Source: Desulfofustis sp.
GTDB lineage: Bacteria > Desulfobacterota > Desulfobulbia > Desulfobulbales > Desulfocapsaceae
Assembly (NCBI GenBank): GCA_030145365.1
Contig: JAQYVS010000098.1
Coordinates: 1-17,539, forward strand
Reading direction: 5' to 3'
DNA: 17,539 bases
The first letter of the stretch is position 1; every line of letters begins with the position of its first letter. Made by a program: the position numbers and the translations under genes. A model generated the notes under the pieces. That model ran no database searches. It was not told where the DNA came from and saw only the letters and a program-made list of their open reading frames with translations. Shown here piece after piece: positions 7,371 through 16,000 of this stretch.

Positions 7371-9335
7371 TTACACTTCTCCGATTTCCTGAGCTAATAT
7401 ATTCTGCATTTTCCCAATCACCCCAAATCCGTCTTTGAGCATACGCTTTTCAATATCGCTCAGCTGCTCGGGAAATATATGGTTATCCGGTTCATCACCA
7501 TTTTCGATCTGTCCCAGTTGGTGAATTACCCGTAGCTGCATCTGCAGCTCATAGGCATCGATCATAGCCGAATACAGTTCGCGGGATATTTTTTTTTGAC
7601 TCAACAGCCTTTTCAAGCGGGCCAATGTATTGGTCTGTCTAATCCCATACTTCAAACTCAGTATCCGGGCAAAATCAACAAAGGGTGCCAATCCTCGGAC
7701 TTTTATGTCAAGCCGGTCCTGATGTTCGCCATTTTGTTCTACGATAAAATGTTTAAAAAAAGAAAGTGGCGCCCGAACCGCCAGACAATCGCGACCAAGA
7801 TTCTCAATGATGCTATTCTGCTGCCGGCATTGGGAAATAACATGATCACGCAAGTCGACGGCTAATTGTTCGGTACCGAAACCATGTCTGAAATCAAAAA
7901 AGATAGCCGAGCCAAGCTGTTCAGCAACCACTGCCCCTTCAATCCAGTGAGAGAATTGCTCTTTCCATCCTGAAAGTGACCGACACCATTCGGGGTTGCT
8001 GGCCATTGAGTTATCCTGGCAGAATGGATAGCCACATTTTAATAAATGATAGGCTGCCTGTTCGGCAAACGTATTAAAGTAACGGACCACATCATTGCGT
8101 TTGTGCTCCTCCGGATCTTCATACACAATGCCGTTGTCCTGATCGGTCTTAAATGTCTGTTCACTTCTGCCTTCACTTCCGAACAACAGCCAGCTGTATT
8201 TAACCGGGGGCGGGCCAAGCTGGTGGTGCAGCAAGGTCAGAATCTGGGCAAGTATATTTTCATTGATAAGGCCGATCATCCGGGTAATATCACCCGCCTT
8301 TGCCCCCTCATTGATAATATTTCTGACAAGTCCACTGACTTTTTCCGCCAGTAGGTACAGTCCATCAAACTCGGTCTGTGCGGCTATTTCCTTGAACAGA
8401 TAATACGGTGAATTACCCTGTTGGACCATGATGTCATGGCTGGTGATCACCCCGGTAATTCTGCCTCCATTCTCTACCCCGAGATGATGAATACCTGTGG
8501 TCATCATCTTTAACAGCACATCAAAGCAGAGCATATCGGCAGAAACGGTTTTCAGCGGGCTACTCATGATAGATGAAACCGGCTCTCTGAAGTCTCTGCC
8601 CTCGGCAATCACCTTGGCCCTGAAATCAGTATCGGTAATGATACCAATCATCGAACCGGGGTCTTCATCTACATAGACAAGCAGAGATCCAATTCCCTGG
8701 CGGGCCATGATGGCCCCGCTTTCCTGGATGGATGTAGAGGCGGAAACCGAGAACAGCGGTTTGCTCAAGCCCCCTGCCTTGGTGTTAAATAAGAAGAGTT
8801 CCTCACTGCTTCTTCTGGTCAGCTTGTTTTTCCTCAGTTCAGTATAGGCAGTGGCTACAACATTATCGGAAAAGGTTTTCAGGTAGTAGTGGGAAATTAC
8901 GGAGTTGGTGCGAACAAGCTCCTTAAAAATTTCTCTTGGAATCAAAAAGCAAAAGGTATCTTCAACAGTCTCAATATTCAGATTTGCCCTGGTTCCACGA
9001 ATAATTCCCAGGGCCCCAATATTTGCCCCGACACCTCGATAGTCCTTCAGGACTACCTTGTCGTCTTCATCGGTGATAAATGCCCGAACACCGCCCCGCT
9101 GAATGAGATAGAGATGGGTAACGTCCGATTCGTTGAAGGTGAAAAGTCTTGTTCCTTTCGGGAAAAAATCGATTTTGCAATGGAGGGCCAGATCGGCCAG
9201 AGCCTGATCATCAAGCTCTTTAAAAGGCATGGTGCTTTTTAAAAAATTTATGGCCACATCCGGTGCCACGGCATTCTCGCTACCATTAACCGATGGAACA
9301 AACGATCTGTTTTGGTTTCTGTTTTTTTTAGCCAT
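7371..9335 (-). CDS. cNMP-binding / CBS / DUF294 nucleotidyltransferase-like signalling protein
   Basis: A 654-residue multidomain cytoplasmic regulator with no membrane segment. Residues about 35-155 form a cyclic-nucleotide-binding-like (Crp-type) sensor domain. About 195-305 is a pair of CBS repeats (second one ending GVITSHDIMV), which usually bind adenosyl ligands. About 310-500 is the DUF294 nucleotidyltransferase fold with the GS motif at Gly386-Ser387 and DQD at Asp398-Asp400, related to the GlnD uridylyltransferase. About 500-650 is the DUF294 C-terminal helical region. This suggests reversible modification of a partner protein under control of nucleotide signals. The family's real target is not known to me. 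It lies downstream of acs and abuts a DnaQ-type exonuclease. The ATG at 9335 has AGGA upstream. Confidence 0.85.
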   Translation of the reverse strand: MAKKNRNQNRSFVPSVNGSENAVAPDVAINFLKSTMPFKELDDQALADLALHCKIDFFPKGTRLFTFNESDVTHLYLIQRGGVRAFITDEDDKVVLKDYRGVGANIGALGIIRGTRANLNIETVEDTFCFLIPREIFKELVRTNSVISHYYLKTFSDNVVATAYTELRKNKLTRRSSEELFLFNTKAGGLSKPLFSVSASTSIQESGAIMARQGIGSLLVYVDEDPGSMIGIITDTDFRAKVIAEGRDFREPVSSIMSSPLKTVSADMLCFDVLLKMMTTGIHHLGVENGGRITGVITSHDIMVQQGNSPYYLFKEIAAQTEFDGLYLLAEKVSGLVRNIINEGAKAGDITRMIGLINENILAQILTLLHHQLGPPPVKYSWLLFGSEGRSEQTFKTDQDNGIVYEDPEEHKRNDVVRYFNTFAEQAAYHLLKCGYPFCQDNSMASNPEWCRSLSGWKEQFSHWIEGAVVAEQLGSAIFFDFRHGFGTEQLAVDLRDHVISQCRQQNSIIENLGRDCLAVRAPLSFFKHFIVEQNGEHQDRLDIKVRGLAPFVDFARILSLKYGIRQTNTLARLKRLLSQKKISRELYSAMIDAYELQMQLRVIHQLGQIENGDEPDNHIFPEQLSDIEKRMLKDGFGVIGKMQNILAQEIGEV

Positions 9336-9382
9336 ACCGACGATCCTGTTTTACTTCTGGTCTCTTGCTTCCACCGCTTTGA

Positions 9383-9391
9383 TATATAGCA
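9383..9391 (-). promoter_or_regulatory. Candidate extended -10 element of the DUF294 gene
   Basis: Minus-strand TGCTATATA (TG, one base, then the TATATA hexamer) about 50 nt before the ATG at 9335. No good -35 is visible at 17 nt, which is tolerable for extended -10 promoters. AT-rich DNA makes a chance match possible. Confidence 0.3.
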
Positions 9392-9507
9392 CACTATTAA
9401 TTTAGCAGAAATAAAAAGCGAAATTCCACTCTTTAGGATTACATCTAAATCTCCTTCTTACGATCAGAAATATGATCCAAAATTCTCGTGGTTCTGGTTG
9501 CTTAGCT

Positions 9508-9534
9508 GGACAGCAAAATGACTAGGTGCTGTCC
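9508..9534. repeat. Perfect 8-bp inverted repeat (hairpin) in the acs-DUF294 gap
   Basis: GGACAGCA at 9508-9515 pairs with TGCTGTCC at 9527-9534 around an 11-nt loop. No T-run follows on either strand, so a terminator is unlikely. It lies about 138 nt after the acs stop. It could be an mRNA-stabilising stem or a protein-binding site. I see no family match. Confidence 0.45.
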
Positions 9535-9672
9535 TTAGGTCTGATAATCCGGACGATGAAATGCCAATGCATGAGGAAATGCGCCTGCGCTTCCTTTTTC
9601 CTGCGACAATTGCCTGTCGATGCGGGCGGGCTTTGAATAAGACAGAGGATTCTGGCTACAATCTTCAGACTT

Positions 9673-11670
9673 CTAAAAAAACTCGTTCTCCAGTGCCTTT
9701 TTGCCGTCTATCAGGTCATCCACGACTCCCGGATCGGCCAAAGTGGAGGTGTCTCCAAAATCGCTAAAATCGTCGGCGGCAATTTTTCTTAGTATCCTGC
9801 GCACAATCTTGCCGCTCCTGGTTTTCGGCAGCCCCTGGGCATATTGAATCGTGTCCGGAGAGGCAATCGGCCCGATCTCCGTTCGTACATGAATACGTAG
9901 CTCGCCAAGCAGTTCAGCACTTTCCTCAATCCCCGCAGCAAGCGTTACAAAAGCGTAGATGGCCTGACCTTTGATAGGATGTGGCATACCGACCACCGCC
10001 GCTTCCAGAACATTGGGGTGGGAAACCAAAGCTGATTCTATTTCAGCAGTGCCCAGCCGATGACCCGAAACGTTGATCACATCGTCAAGACGACCCATAA
10101 TCCAGAAATATCCGTTTTCATCACACCGAGCACCATCACCAGCATCATAATAACCGGGGAATTCATCATAATAGGTGAGACGATACCTATCTGGATCGCC
10201 AAAAATGCCGCGCAACATACCTGGCCACGGTTTACGAATCACCAGATGACCGCCTTCGTTGGCACTGGCTTGGTCTCCATCCTCGGTTAGAATCGCGGCA
10301 TCGATGCCTGGTAGCGGTCTTGTCGCCGATCCCGGTTTTAATTTTGTGGCATATGGGAGTGGAGAAATCATAATTCCACCAGTTTCCGTCTGCCACCAGG
10401 TATCTACGATAGGCAATTTCCCATCACCAACATTGAGATGATACCACATCCAGGCCTCTGGATTGATCGGCTCTCCCACCGAGCCCAGAATACGCAACGA
10501 TGAGATATCATGTTTTTTTATCGGATCGCTGCCAAAACGCATCAAAGCCCGTATCATGGTTGGAGCGGTATAGAATATTGTTACTTTGAATTTATCGATT
10601 ATCTGCCAGAACCTGTCGGGCCCCGGATAGGACGGAACACCTTCAAACATGAGGGTCGTTCCGCCGAGCCCTAGCGGCCCATACAAAATATAAGAGTGTC
10701 CGGTAATCCAGCCGATATCGGCGGTGCACCAGTGGACATCTTCATCGTTCAGATCAAAAACCAATTGGGTCGTATGCATCGCATAGGTAAAATACCCGCC
10801 GGTGGAGTGAACCACCCCTTTGGGTTTGCCAGTAGATCCTGACGTGTAGAGAATAAAGAGGATATCTTCCGAAGCCATCGGCTCGGGCTCGCAGACCTTT
10901 GTTATATCCTCTGCAGCCATTTCTTCATGCCACCAGCTGTCTCTTCCGGCCTGCATTGCCACCTCATTTCCGGCCCTTCGCACAACGAGGCAGTATTCTA
11001 TCGAATCACATTCTTCCAGAGCCTCGTCGCCATTTGGTTTCAAAGCAATTGTTTTTCCGGCTCTAAGCACCGCATCGGCAGTCACCAGCAGGGATGCTTC
11101 GCAGTCCTGAATTCGATTCTCCAAGCTGACTGCCGAAAAACCGGCAAATACAACGGAATGAATAGCTCCGACCCGGGCACAGGCCAATATGGTGATTACC
11201 AGTTCGGGAATCATTGGCAGATAAACCGTCACCCGGTCGCCTTTCTGCACACCTTTCTTTTTCAGAACATTGGCGCATTTACAGACTTCTTCATGGAGCT
11301 GCTGATAGGTGAAGGTACGTACTTCTTCTTCCGGCTCCCCTTGCCAGACCAGGGCAATCTTATCCTTTCTTCCGTTTTCCAGATGACGGTCCAGACAGTT
11401 GTAAGAAACATTTAAGGTCGCACCGTCAAACCAGCGCACGTCAGGCTTATGTAAATCGGCATTCAGCACCGTGTCCCACGGGGAATACCAATCAACGAGC
11501 TCTTCGGCCCGATCCGCCCAATACCCTTCAAGATCCTCCATCGAACGTTGATAAATCGACTCATACTCGGCCATATCTTTGATCCAGGCAGTATCCCTGC
11601 CCTGTTTCGGTGGATCAAAATCCCGATTTTCACTCAATAGACTGGTAATCTTGTCATCAATCTCGCTCAT
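9673..11670 (-). CDS. acs: Acetyl-CoA synthetase (AMP-forming)
   Basis: Activates acetate with ATP and CoA to acetyl-CoA via acetyl-AMP, in the cytoplasm. All class signatures are present: the ATP-binding loop YTSGSTGKPKG, the acetate-pocket segment WWQTETGG, the hinge region GRLDDVINVSGHRLG, and the C-terminal PKTRSGKI with the adenylation-essential lysine at residue 621, the residue that protein acetyltransferases modify in S. enterica. The 665-residue length matches the family. I chose the ATG at 11670 because AGGAG lies 6 nt upstream. A TTG 21 nt further up (11691) would leave that site inside the gene. It may act in acetate assimilation or, in anaerobes that oxidise acetate, feed the acetyl-CoA pathway. 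The neighbouring DUF294 regulator fits a control role. Confidence 0.97.
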   Translation of the reverse strand: MSEIDDKITSLLSENRDFDPPKQGRDTAWIKDMAEYESIYQRSMEDLEGYWADRAEELVDWYSPWDTVLNADLHKPDVRWFDGATLNVSYNCLDRHLENGRKDKIALVWQGEPEEEVRTFTYQQLHEEVCKCANVLKKKGVQKGDRVTVYLPMIPELVITILACARVGAIHSVVFAGFSAVSLENRIQDCEASLLVTADAVLRAGKTIALKPNGDEALEECDSIEYCLVVRRAGNEVAMQAGRDSWWHEEMAAEDITKVCEPEPMASEDILFILYTSGSTGKPKGVVHSTGGYFTYAMHTTQLVFDLNDEDVHWCTADIGWITGHSYILYGPLGLGGTTLMFEGVPSYPGPDRFWQIIDKFKVTIFYTAPTMIRALMRFGSDPIKKHDISSLRILGSVGEPINPEAWMWYHLNVGDGKLPIVDTWWQTETGGIMISPLPYATKLKPGSATRPLPGIDAAILTEDGDQASANEGGHLVIRKPWPGMLRGIFGDPDRYRLTYYDEFPGYYDAGDGARCDENGYFWIMGRLDDVINVSGHRLGTAEIESALVSHPNVLEAAVVGMPHPIKGQAIYAFVTLAAGIEESAELLGELRIHVRTEIGPIASPDTIQYAQGLPKTRSGKIVRRILRKIAADDFSDFGDTSTLADPGVVDDLIDGKKALENEFF

Positions 11671-11676
11671 CGGAAT

Positions 11677-11681
11677 CTCCT
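11677..11681 (-). promoter_or_regulatory. Ribosome-binding site that decides the acs start
   Basis: AGGAG on the minus strand, 6 nt before the ATG at 11670, embedded in AAAGGAGATTCCG. It argues against the upstream TTG at 11691. Confidence 0.8.
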
Positions 11682-11728
11682 TTATCTGCAACGAATAAAA
11701 AACACTGCTTCTGGCTGTATTTGGATTC

Positions 11729-11758
11729 TTTATATCAGATTATTCAATGCACCGACAA
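11729..11758 (-). promoter_or_regulatory. Candidate acs promoter
   Basis: Minus-strand TTGTCG (plus 11753-11758) and TATAAA (plus 11729-11734) with an 18-nt spacer, about 60 nt upstream of the acs ATG. A second -10-like TATAAT lies further upstream at plus 11773-11778 but has no good -35. By-eye matches only. Confidence 0.4.
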
Positions 11759-12108
11759 CGGACATTGTAAAAATTATACCTGCAAGCATCGCTTCTGTTT
11801 TACAAATAAACCTTAACTACCGCATCAATTTAACTGATATAAAAAGAAACCATATTTCACTATCCATTTCCAGGAAAAAATTCAGATACATAGCGTTGTT
11901 CCACGTGTTGTGTGAGATCCGTAACAACCAGCGCAGAACCACTCTTGTTTTCAGATAGGGCTTTGTTCGGGTCTTCGATAAGTCATCAATCTTGTAGCGG
12001 GAAAGACTGTTGATTTGTCGAAACAACCGGCTAAATGTAAAAAGTTCTTTACAATTTTTATTATAAAATTAAATTAAACACTGAAATAACTCAATAGGGA
12101 GATCGTTT

Positions 12109-12408
12109 ATGCAAGAAGACATGAAAGACGAACAGATCGATGTGATATCAAAACTGTTAAAGTCAATGTCACATCCGATTCGGCTCAAGATTCTCTGCCT
12201 GCTTCAGGATAAGGAAATGTCAGTCGGAGATATTCGCGAACAGGTAAAAACAACGAATGCCAATGTCTCCCAGCATCTCAACATCCTGAGAAGTCAGGGT
12301 ATCATCGATTTTAGAAAAGATGCAAATTTTATCTACAATAGAATTACCGACCAACGCATTCTGGAACTGATTCAGAAGATGCAACAATTATTCTGTCCTA
12401 ATTTTTAA
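12109..12408 (+). CDS. ArsR/SmtB-family repressor, BigR/SqrR/YgaV-like (putative persulfide sensor)
   Basis: A 99-residue winged-helix repressor of the ArsR fold. The recognition region is SVGDIREQVKTTNANVSQHLNILRSQG (given here as two blocks: 38-56 and 57-64), preceded by the family's SHPIRLKILCLLQ segment and followed by the wing IIDFRKDANFIYNR. It lacks the ELCVCDL metal-binding motif of ArsR proper. Instead it has two cysteines, Cys30 in ILCLL and Cys96 in LFCPNF, placed like those of E. coli YgaV and the BigR/SqrR proteins, which form di- or polysulfide bridges on exposure to persulfide. That makes a sulfide/persulfide-responsive repressor likely, by family analogy. The ATG has GGGAG 7 nt upstream. 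It probably controls itself and the following DUF2892 gene. Confidence 0.85.
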   Translation: MQEDMKDEQIDVISKLLKSMSHPIRLKILCLLQDKEMSVGDIREQVKTTNANVSQHLNILRSQGIIDFRKDANFIYNRITDQRILELIQKMQQLFCPNF

Positions 12409-12416
12409 ACGTTTAA
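12405..12416. repeat. 12-bp perfect palindrome at the arsR stop codon
   Basis: TTAAACGTTTAA, a perfect palindrome that includes the TAA stop of the repressor gene and lies about 55 nt before the next start. It could be a weak operator half-palindrome or a chance AT-rich palindrome. Confidence 0.35.
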
Positions 12417-12460
12417 TTACCAACCCGTATCTTAGAAGAGCCATGAAGCCAAATAGCATT

Positions 12461-12465
12461 GGAGG
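12461..12465 (+). promoter_or_regulatory. Ribosome-binding site that decides the DUF2892 gene start
   Basis: GGAGG, 5 nt before the ATG at 12471. The in-frame TTG at 12459 lies on top of this site, so the shorter start is preferred. Confidence 0.8.
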
Positions 12466-12470
12466 CATCA

Positions 12471-12683
12471 ATGATTATTAATGACTGGGTCCACACGCTG
12501 GCCGGTTTTTTTATCCTGTTGAGCCTGAGTCTGGGGGTGGAATCAAGCCCGATTTTTCACAGTAAATACTGGTTGTTGTTTACTGCTTTTGTCGGACTCA
12601 ATCTGCTGCAATTCGGCTTTTCCAAATATTGTCCAATGGGCTTGATTCTCAAAGCACTGGGCGTCCCCGAAAAGAGGGCGTAA
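12471..12683 (+). CDS. Small DUF2892 inner-membrane protein (YgaP membrane-domain-like)
   Basis: A 70-residue integral membrane protein with two hydrophobic segments (about 6-23 and 33-52). The second one carries the DUF2892 signature YWLLFTAFVGLNLLQ, followed by the conserved Cys-Pro of KYCPMG at Cys54. The same domain forms the membrane tail of the E. coli sulfurtransferase YgaP, but here there is no rhodanese part, so the enzyme activity of YgaP is not predicted. The gene follows the ArsR-family repressor by 62 nt, and in E. coli ygaV and ygaP are also neighbours, which supports a shared sulfur-related role. The molecular function is unknown. The start is ATG 12471, preceded by GGAGG. It converges with the small Cys-rich gene, with 5 nt between the stop codons. 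Confidence 0.85.
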   Translation: MIINDWVHTLAGFFILLSLSLGVESSPIFHSKYWLLFTAFVGLNLLQFGFSKYCPMGLILKALGVPEKRA

Positions 12684-12688
12684 CCCGT

Positions 12689-12910
12689 CTATTTATCTGA
12701 CATAGCCGCTCCGCAGGACAACTGCCAGCAACATGACATTTCAGTGCAGCTCTTTTGTTTTCTGAAGCAGCTCTGATGTCCCTCTTTTTGTTGAATCTCG
12801 CGAATCAGCTGTTCAAGTTTTAATTTGCCTGGATCAATTTCGAGTTGACGAGCCTTTGAACGAGCCAACGCAAATAATTGAGAACCTTTCAATAAGTCTT
12901 TCTTTTTCAT
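12689..12910 (-). CDS. Small SAP/Rho-N-like protein with a Cys-rich tail
   Basis: A 73-residue basic protein. Residues about 4-42 (KDLLKGSQLFALARSKA ... LIREIQ) fit the helix-extended-loop-helix of SAP or Rho N-terminal motifs, which usually bind nucleic acid or proteins. The tail has five cysteines (48, 55, 60, 61, 66) in a CF-x6-C-x4-CCW-x3-C layout. I recall similar small proteins with a CF...C...C(C/L)W...C tail in Desulfobacterota and Geobacter-like genomes, with no assigned function. The cysteines could bind a metal or respond to redox state, but this is inference. The ATG has AGGA upstream and the charge pattern looks like a real protein. The gene lies between the PPDK-like gene and the convergent DUF2892 gene, and is transcribed in the same direction as the former. 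Confidence 0.7.
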   Translation of the reverse strand: MKKKDLLKGSQLFALARSKARQLEIDPGKLKLEQLIREIQQKEGHQSCFRKQKSCTEMSCCWQLSCGAAMSDK

Positions 12911-13007
12911 CCTGTCTTCCTTTTTCAGTTAATGATAAATTAGCAATTTCTTGCTGTAACAATTCTAATGTCCACCGAGGCAATAACTTCCATCTCTATC
13001 AGGATGA

Positions 13008-16000
13008 TCAAATCGGCAGGATATGCATCTCTACTTTAACCGGGTGGCTGCCTATGAGCAGCAAGCCGTTACGACCATCGATCGAAACATGGTCTCCAAA
13101 GCCGATGTGATGTCCATTTACTTCGCAATGGCGTTCATATACTCGAAGCTGTTTACAGCCAACAACACAGGTTTTTTCCAGGCGAACCGCAACAACCGAG
13201 GCGTGCGATGTCTGACCGCCCCGTGACGTCAACAGACCATCGGTCAGCGAGATCACGGTAATATCTTCAGGGACTGTATCCTGTCTGATCAAAATAAGAG
13301 GTGTTGCCGGCTCCTTTGCCCGCAGCTGGGCAATGTCTTCTTCAGTGAAGACTGCTTTACCTGATAGCGCCGACCCGGAGACCCCAATACCTTTGGCAAG
13401 TATCGATTTTTCAAACTCATCGGTTTCAATAAAAACGTTGAGATGCTCCTTCTGTTTGATCGTGATCATATCACGTGTCTGGAGCAGGTAGAGATCTTCC
13501 GCGTCTGGCCCTTCATAGGTAAACTCGATCTCCTGGGGGCTCCACCGCTTATCATAGACAAGACCTCTGGCAATCGTCAGCAGGCGTTGATAAATATCGG
13601 GGAACTTTACTTCCAGTGTTTCATATTCAGGACGACCGTCGAGCTCTGCCTGCTCCACCGAAATTGGATGCGAGGTAACCAGACCGGAAACGATATCTTC
13701 ACCCTGGTCGCCATAGGCATAATCCCCCCAGAGTGCAACACGCTGAACTTTGCGGTAGGGATGGGCGGTGAACAGCACACCCGAACCCGCTCCCTCGCTG
13801 CGATTACCGAAAACCATAGCCTGGACGATAACCGCCGTTCCCCAGGATGGGGAAACATCCATGATGCGTCGGTAATCCTTTGCCTTCTGGTTATCCCAGG
13901 AGTCAAGCACCATCTCGATTGCACCGATCAATTGAAGCCAGGGATCATCGGGTATTCCAAGCCCGTGATTGCGTACCAGCTTCTGGTAGTTGAGAGCAAG
14001 CTCTTTCATCTGTCCGGGAGTGAATTGACGCTTCAAGGCTACGTTATGACGAGCCTTGGCTTCGTTCATCAACTCCTGAAATTCATCCCGCTCAACTCCA
14101 TAGACCATGGCCCAGGATTGTAGAAAACGCCGATAATTATCCCAGGCAAAATACTCATTGCCGTGGGTTCGCACGAATTCCTCAACAAGATCACTGTTTT
14201 GTCCGATATTATGAATGGTAGCCATCATGCCGGGCATAGAAATGGCACTGCCGCTTCGAACCGACAGCAATAGCGGCTTTTCCGAAGATCCGAAAATTTT
14301 TCCCGTCTCTTTTTCGATATGGTTTAAAGAATCCCTGATCTGCTGCATAAACTCCTGTCTGGCCTTGGAAAAACCGAAAATAACCTCCCGACATCTAAAT
14401 ACCTCTGTGGTAATAACAAAAGCAGGGGGAATCGGTTGTTTATCCTCGGTTAAGGTGATCAGGTTATAGCCTTTATTGCCGAGATGAATGAGATCGTGGG
14501 TATAGGGGTTGATATCGTCGAGCAGGGAAACGGCATTTTCCGGATTGTAAGTCATCAGCAGGTCCAGTGTACGCTGATCGAGAACATCCTTCTGGCTCTC
14601 AAGGGTCTGAATGATACGCAGAATAAAGTTGTCGAGATGCTGTAAACCGAAAGCCGAGGCTATCAAGTCTCTGAAAAAGTTTTCCGACATCGAGTGGATG
14701 GTATTGCCCATCTCATCTTCATTCCACAACGTTGTATAACGGGGCAGTAAATTGCCCCCACCGATCTGGGGAATGATAAGCGACAGATTATTCTGGTGAA
14801 CATTTGTGTAATAGGCATAAATGACGTCTTTTACACCCTCCGACAGACCACGGAAAATATCAAGATACTGAGTATAGGAAAAACGTCTGATTTTTAAAGA
14901 ACTGACAAGCAGAGCCAGGTAGGTATCAAGCTTTCTTGAGGCAATACCTTCTATCTGCAGAGCCCGACGATACAGCTTGAGGCATCTGGTTATCGAATAG
15001 AAGGTTGCCTTGGTAATAAACGACAGGTTGACAGTCGCCGGCAGCTTTTCAAAATAAATATTGGCCAGGTTTTCCAGGCGAAAAGTCAGGGAAAGAGAAT
15101 CAAATTTCTTTTCTCGATATCTGCCATACACCGATGGGATATCAACGGCGATATGCCGTTTGTAGTAAATGTCTTCCTGGGTTTCAAACTGCTCCTGCGA
15201 CAAGATAATCTCTTTCAAGTTCTCAAGCGCATCTAGGGTCGATTCGATAATACCTACGATATCATGTGCTTCCAGCTTTTCTAGCAGTGGTTCTGTCCTG
15301 AAGAAGCCTTCGGCTGCGGCCTGCTTCAATTCCTGGCGGAGCTCCTGGAATCCGAGATTATATTTTTTGTGGATCAACTTGAACATCTTGACCAGCAGCG
15401 AATAGCGCAATCGCTCGTTGGCATTGCAGTCCTGCTGTCGTTCAAAAAAGTTATCCAGATTCTGCTGTCGGACATGAAGGATTTCATCAACCCGAGTCAG
15501 CTCAAATTCTTCTATGATCCGCTCAGTCAGAATGCTTTGCGTATCAACAAAGCTTCCGCTGTTCTGTATCTGATTAAAGACTTCGGGCGGAACATAAGCG
15601 GAAAGGACCTGTTTGTCCTTGGTTTTCCAGAACATAAAAATGGCCCGGATAAAATCGACAATCAGATTTGAACTCTCCACATGGCTCTGCTTTCTTAAAA
15701 AGTGTATCAGCACGTCTTTGCGGCGGTGAATCTCATCGAGTTCTGTGGAAACATCGCGAAGTTCGCCTTCAGCCCCGATTTCATTAAAAAAGACCGGCAT
15801 CAATTTGCTGAACTGTTTGGTCAGATTATAAATCGGTTCGATCGGCTGATTCAGCAACTCAGTGATATCTCGCTGAAACAGATCCGTGTCTTTAACGCAG
15901 GTCCCGGTTAATTTCAGATGAATGATCAGGGCTGAAAACAGTGTCGAACACCATTTCGGCTCCTGCATGATCAGATTCAGCCATACTCTGATATTGCTGA

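Larger units (their letters stand above)
9336..9672. other. Intergenic region between acs and the DUF294 gene
   Basis: This 337-bp stretch has no credible gene. It contains a candidate promoter for the DUF294 gene at 9383-9391, a perfect 8-bp hairpin at 9508-9534, and no clear intrinsic terminator after the acs stop. With no terminator, read-through from acs into the DUF294 gene is possible, but a long gap and a promoter-like element also allow separate transcription. Confidence 0.6.
11671..12108. other. Divergent intergenic region between acs and the arsR-family gene
   Basis: This 438-bp, AT-rich stretch separates two outward-facing genes, so it must hold both promoters. On the acs side lie a ribosome-binding site and candidate promoter hexamers (11729-11758). 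On the arsR side lie AT-rich tracts (TATAAA at 12062-12067) and a GGGAG ribosome-binding site at 12097-12101. The middle has a 6-bp inverted repeat (GTTGTT 11895-11900 with AACAAC 11933-11938). An open frame for a 69-residue peptide on the minus strand (11817-12026) resembles nothing I recognise and has no convincing ribosome-binding site. Confidence 0.55.

Noticed and set aside
9575..9594. A 20-bp imperfect hairpin followed by five T on the plus strand, terminator-like
   Set aside because: No plus-strand gene lies upstream to terminate. The stem has a mismatch and a wobble pair, and on the minus strand (acs direction) no T-run follows.
11671..11691. An upstream TTG start for acs giving 7 extra residues
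   Set aside because: It would place the strong AGGAG ribosome-binding site inside the coding sequence. The ATG at 11670 is better placed.
11817..12026. A possible 69-residue peptide on the minus strand in the acs-arsR gap
   Set aside because: No similarity I recognise, no convincing ribosome-binding site, and a composition like random AT-rich DNA.
13443..14123. A 226-residue open frame on the plus strand opposite the PPDK-like gene
   Set aside because: It lies exactly over the conserved ATP-binding domain coding sequence on the other strand. No protein family is recognisable and no start signal is present.
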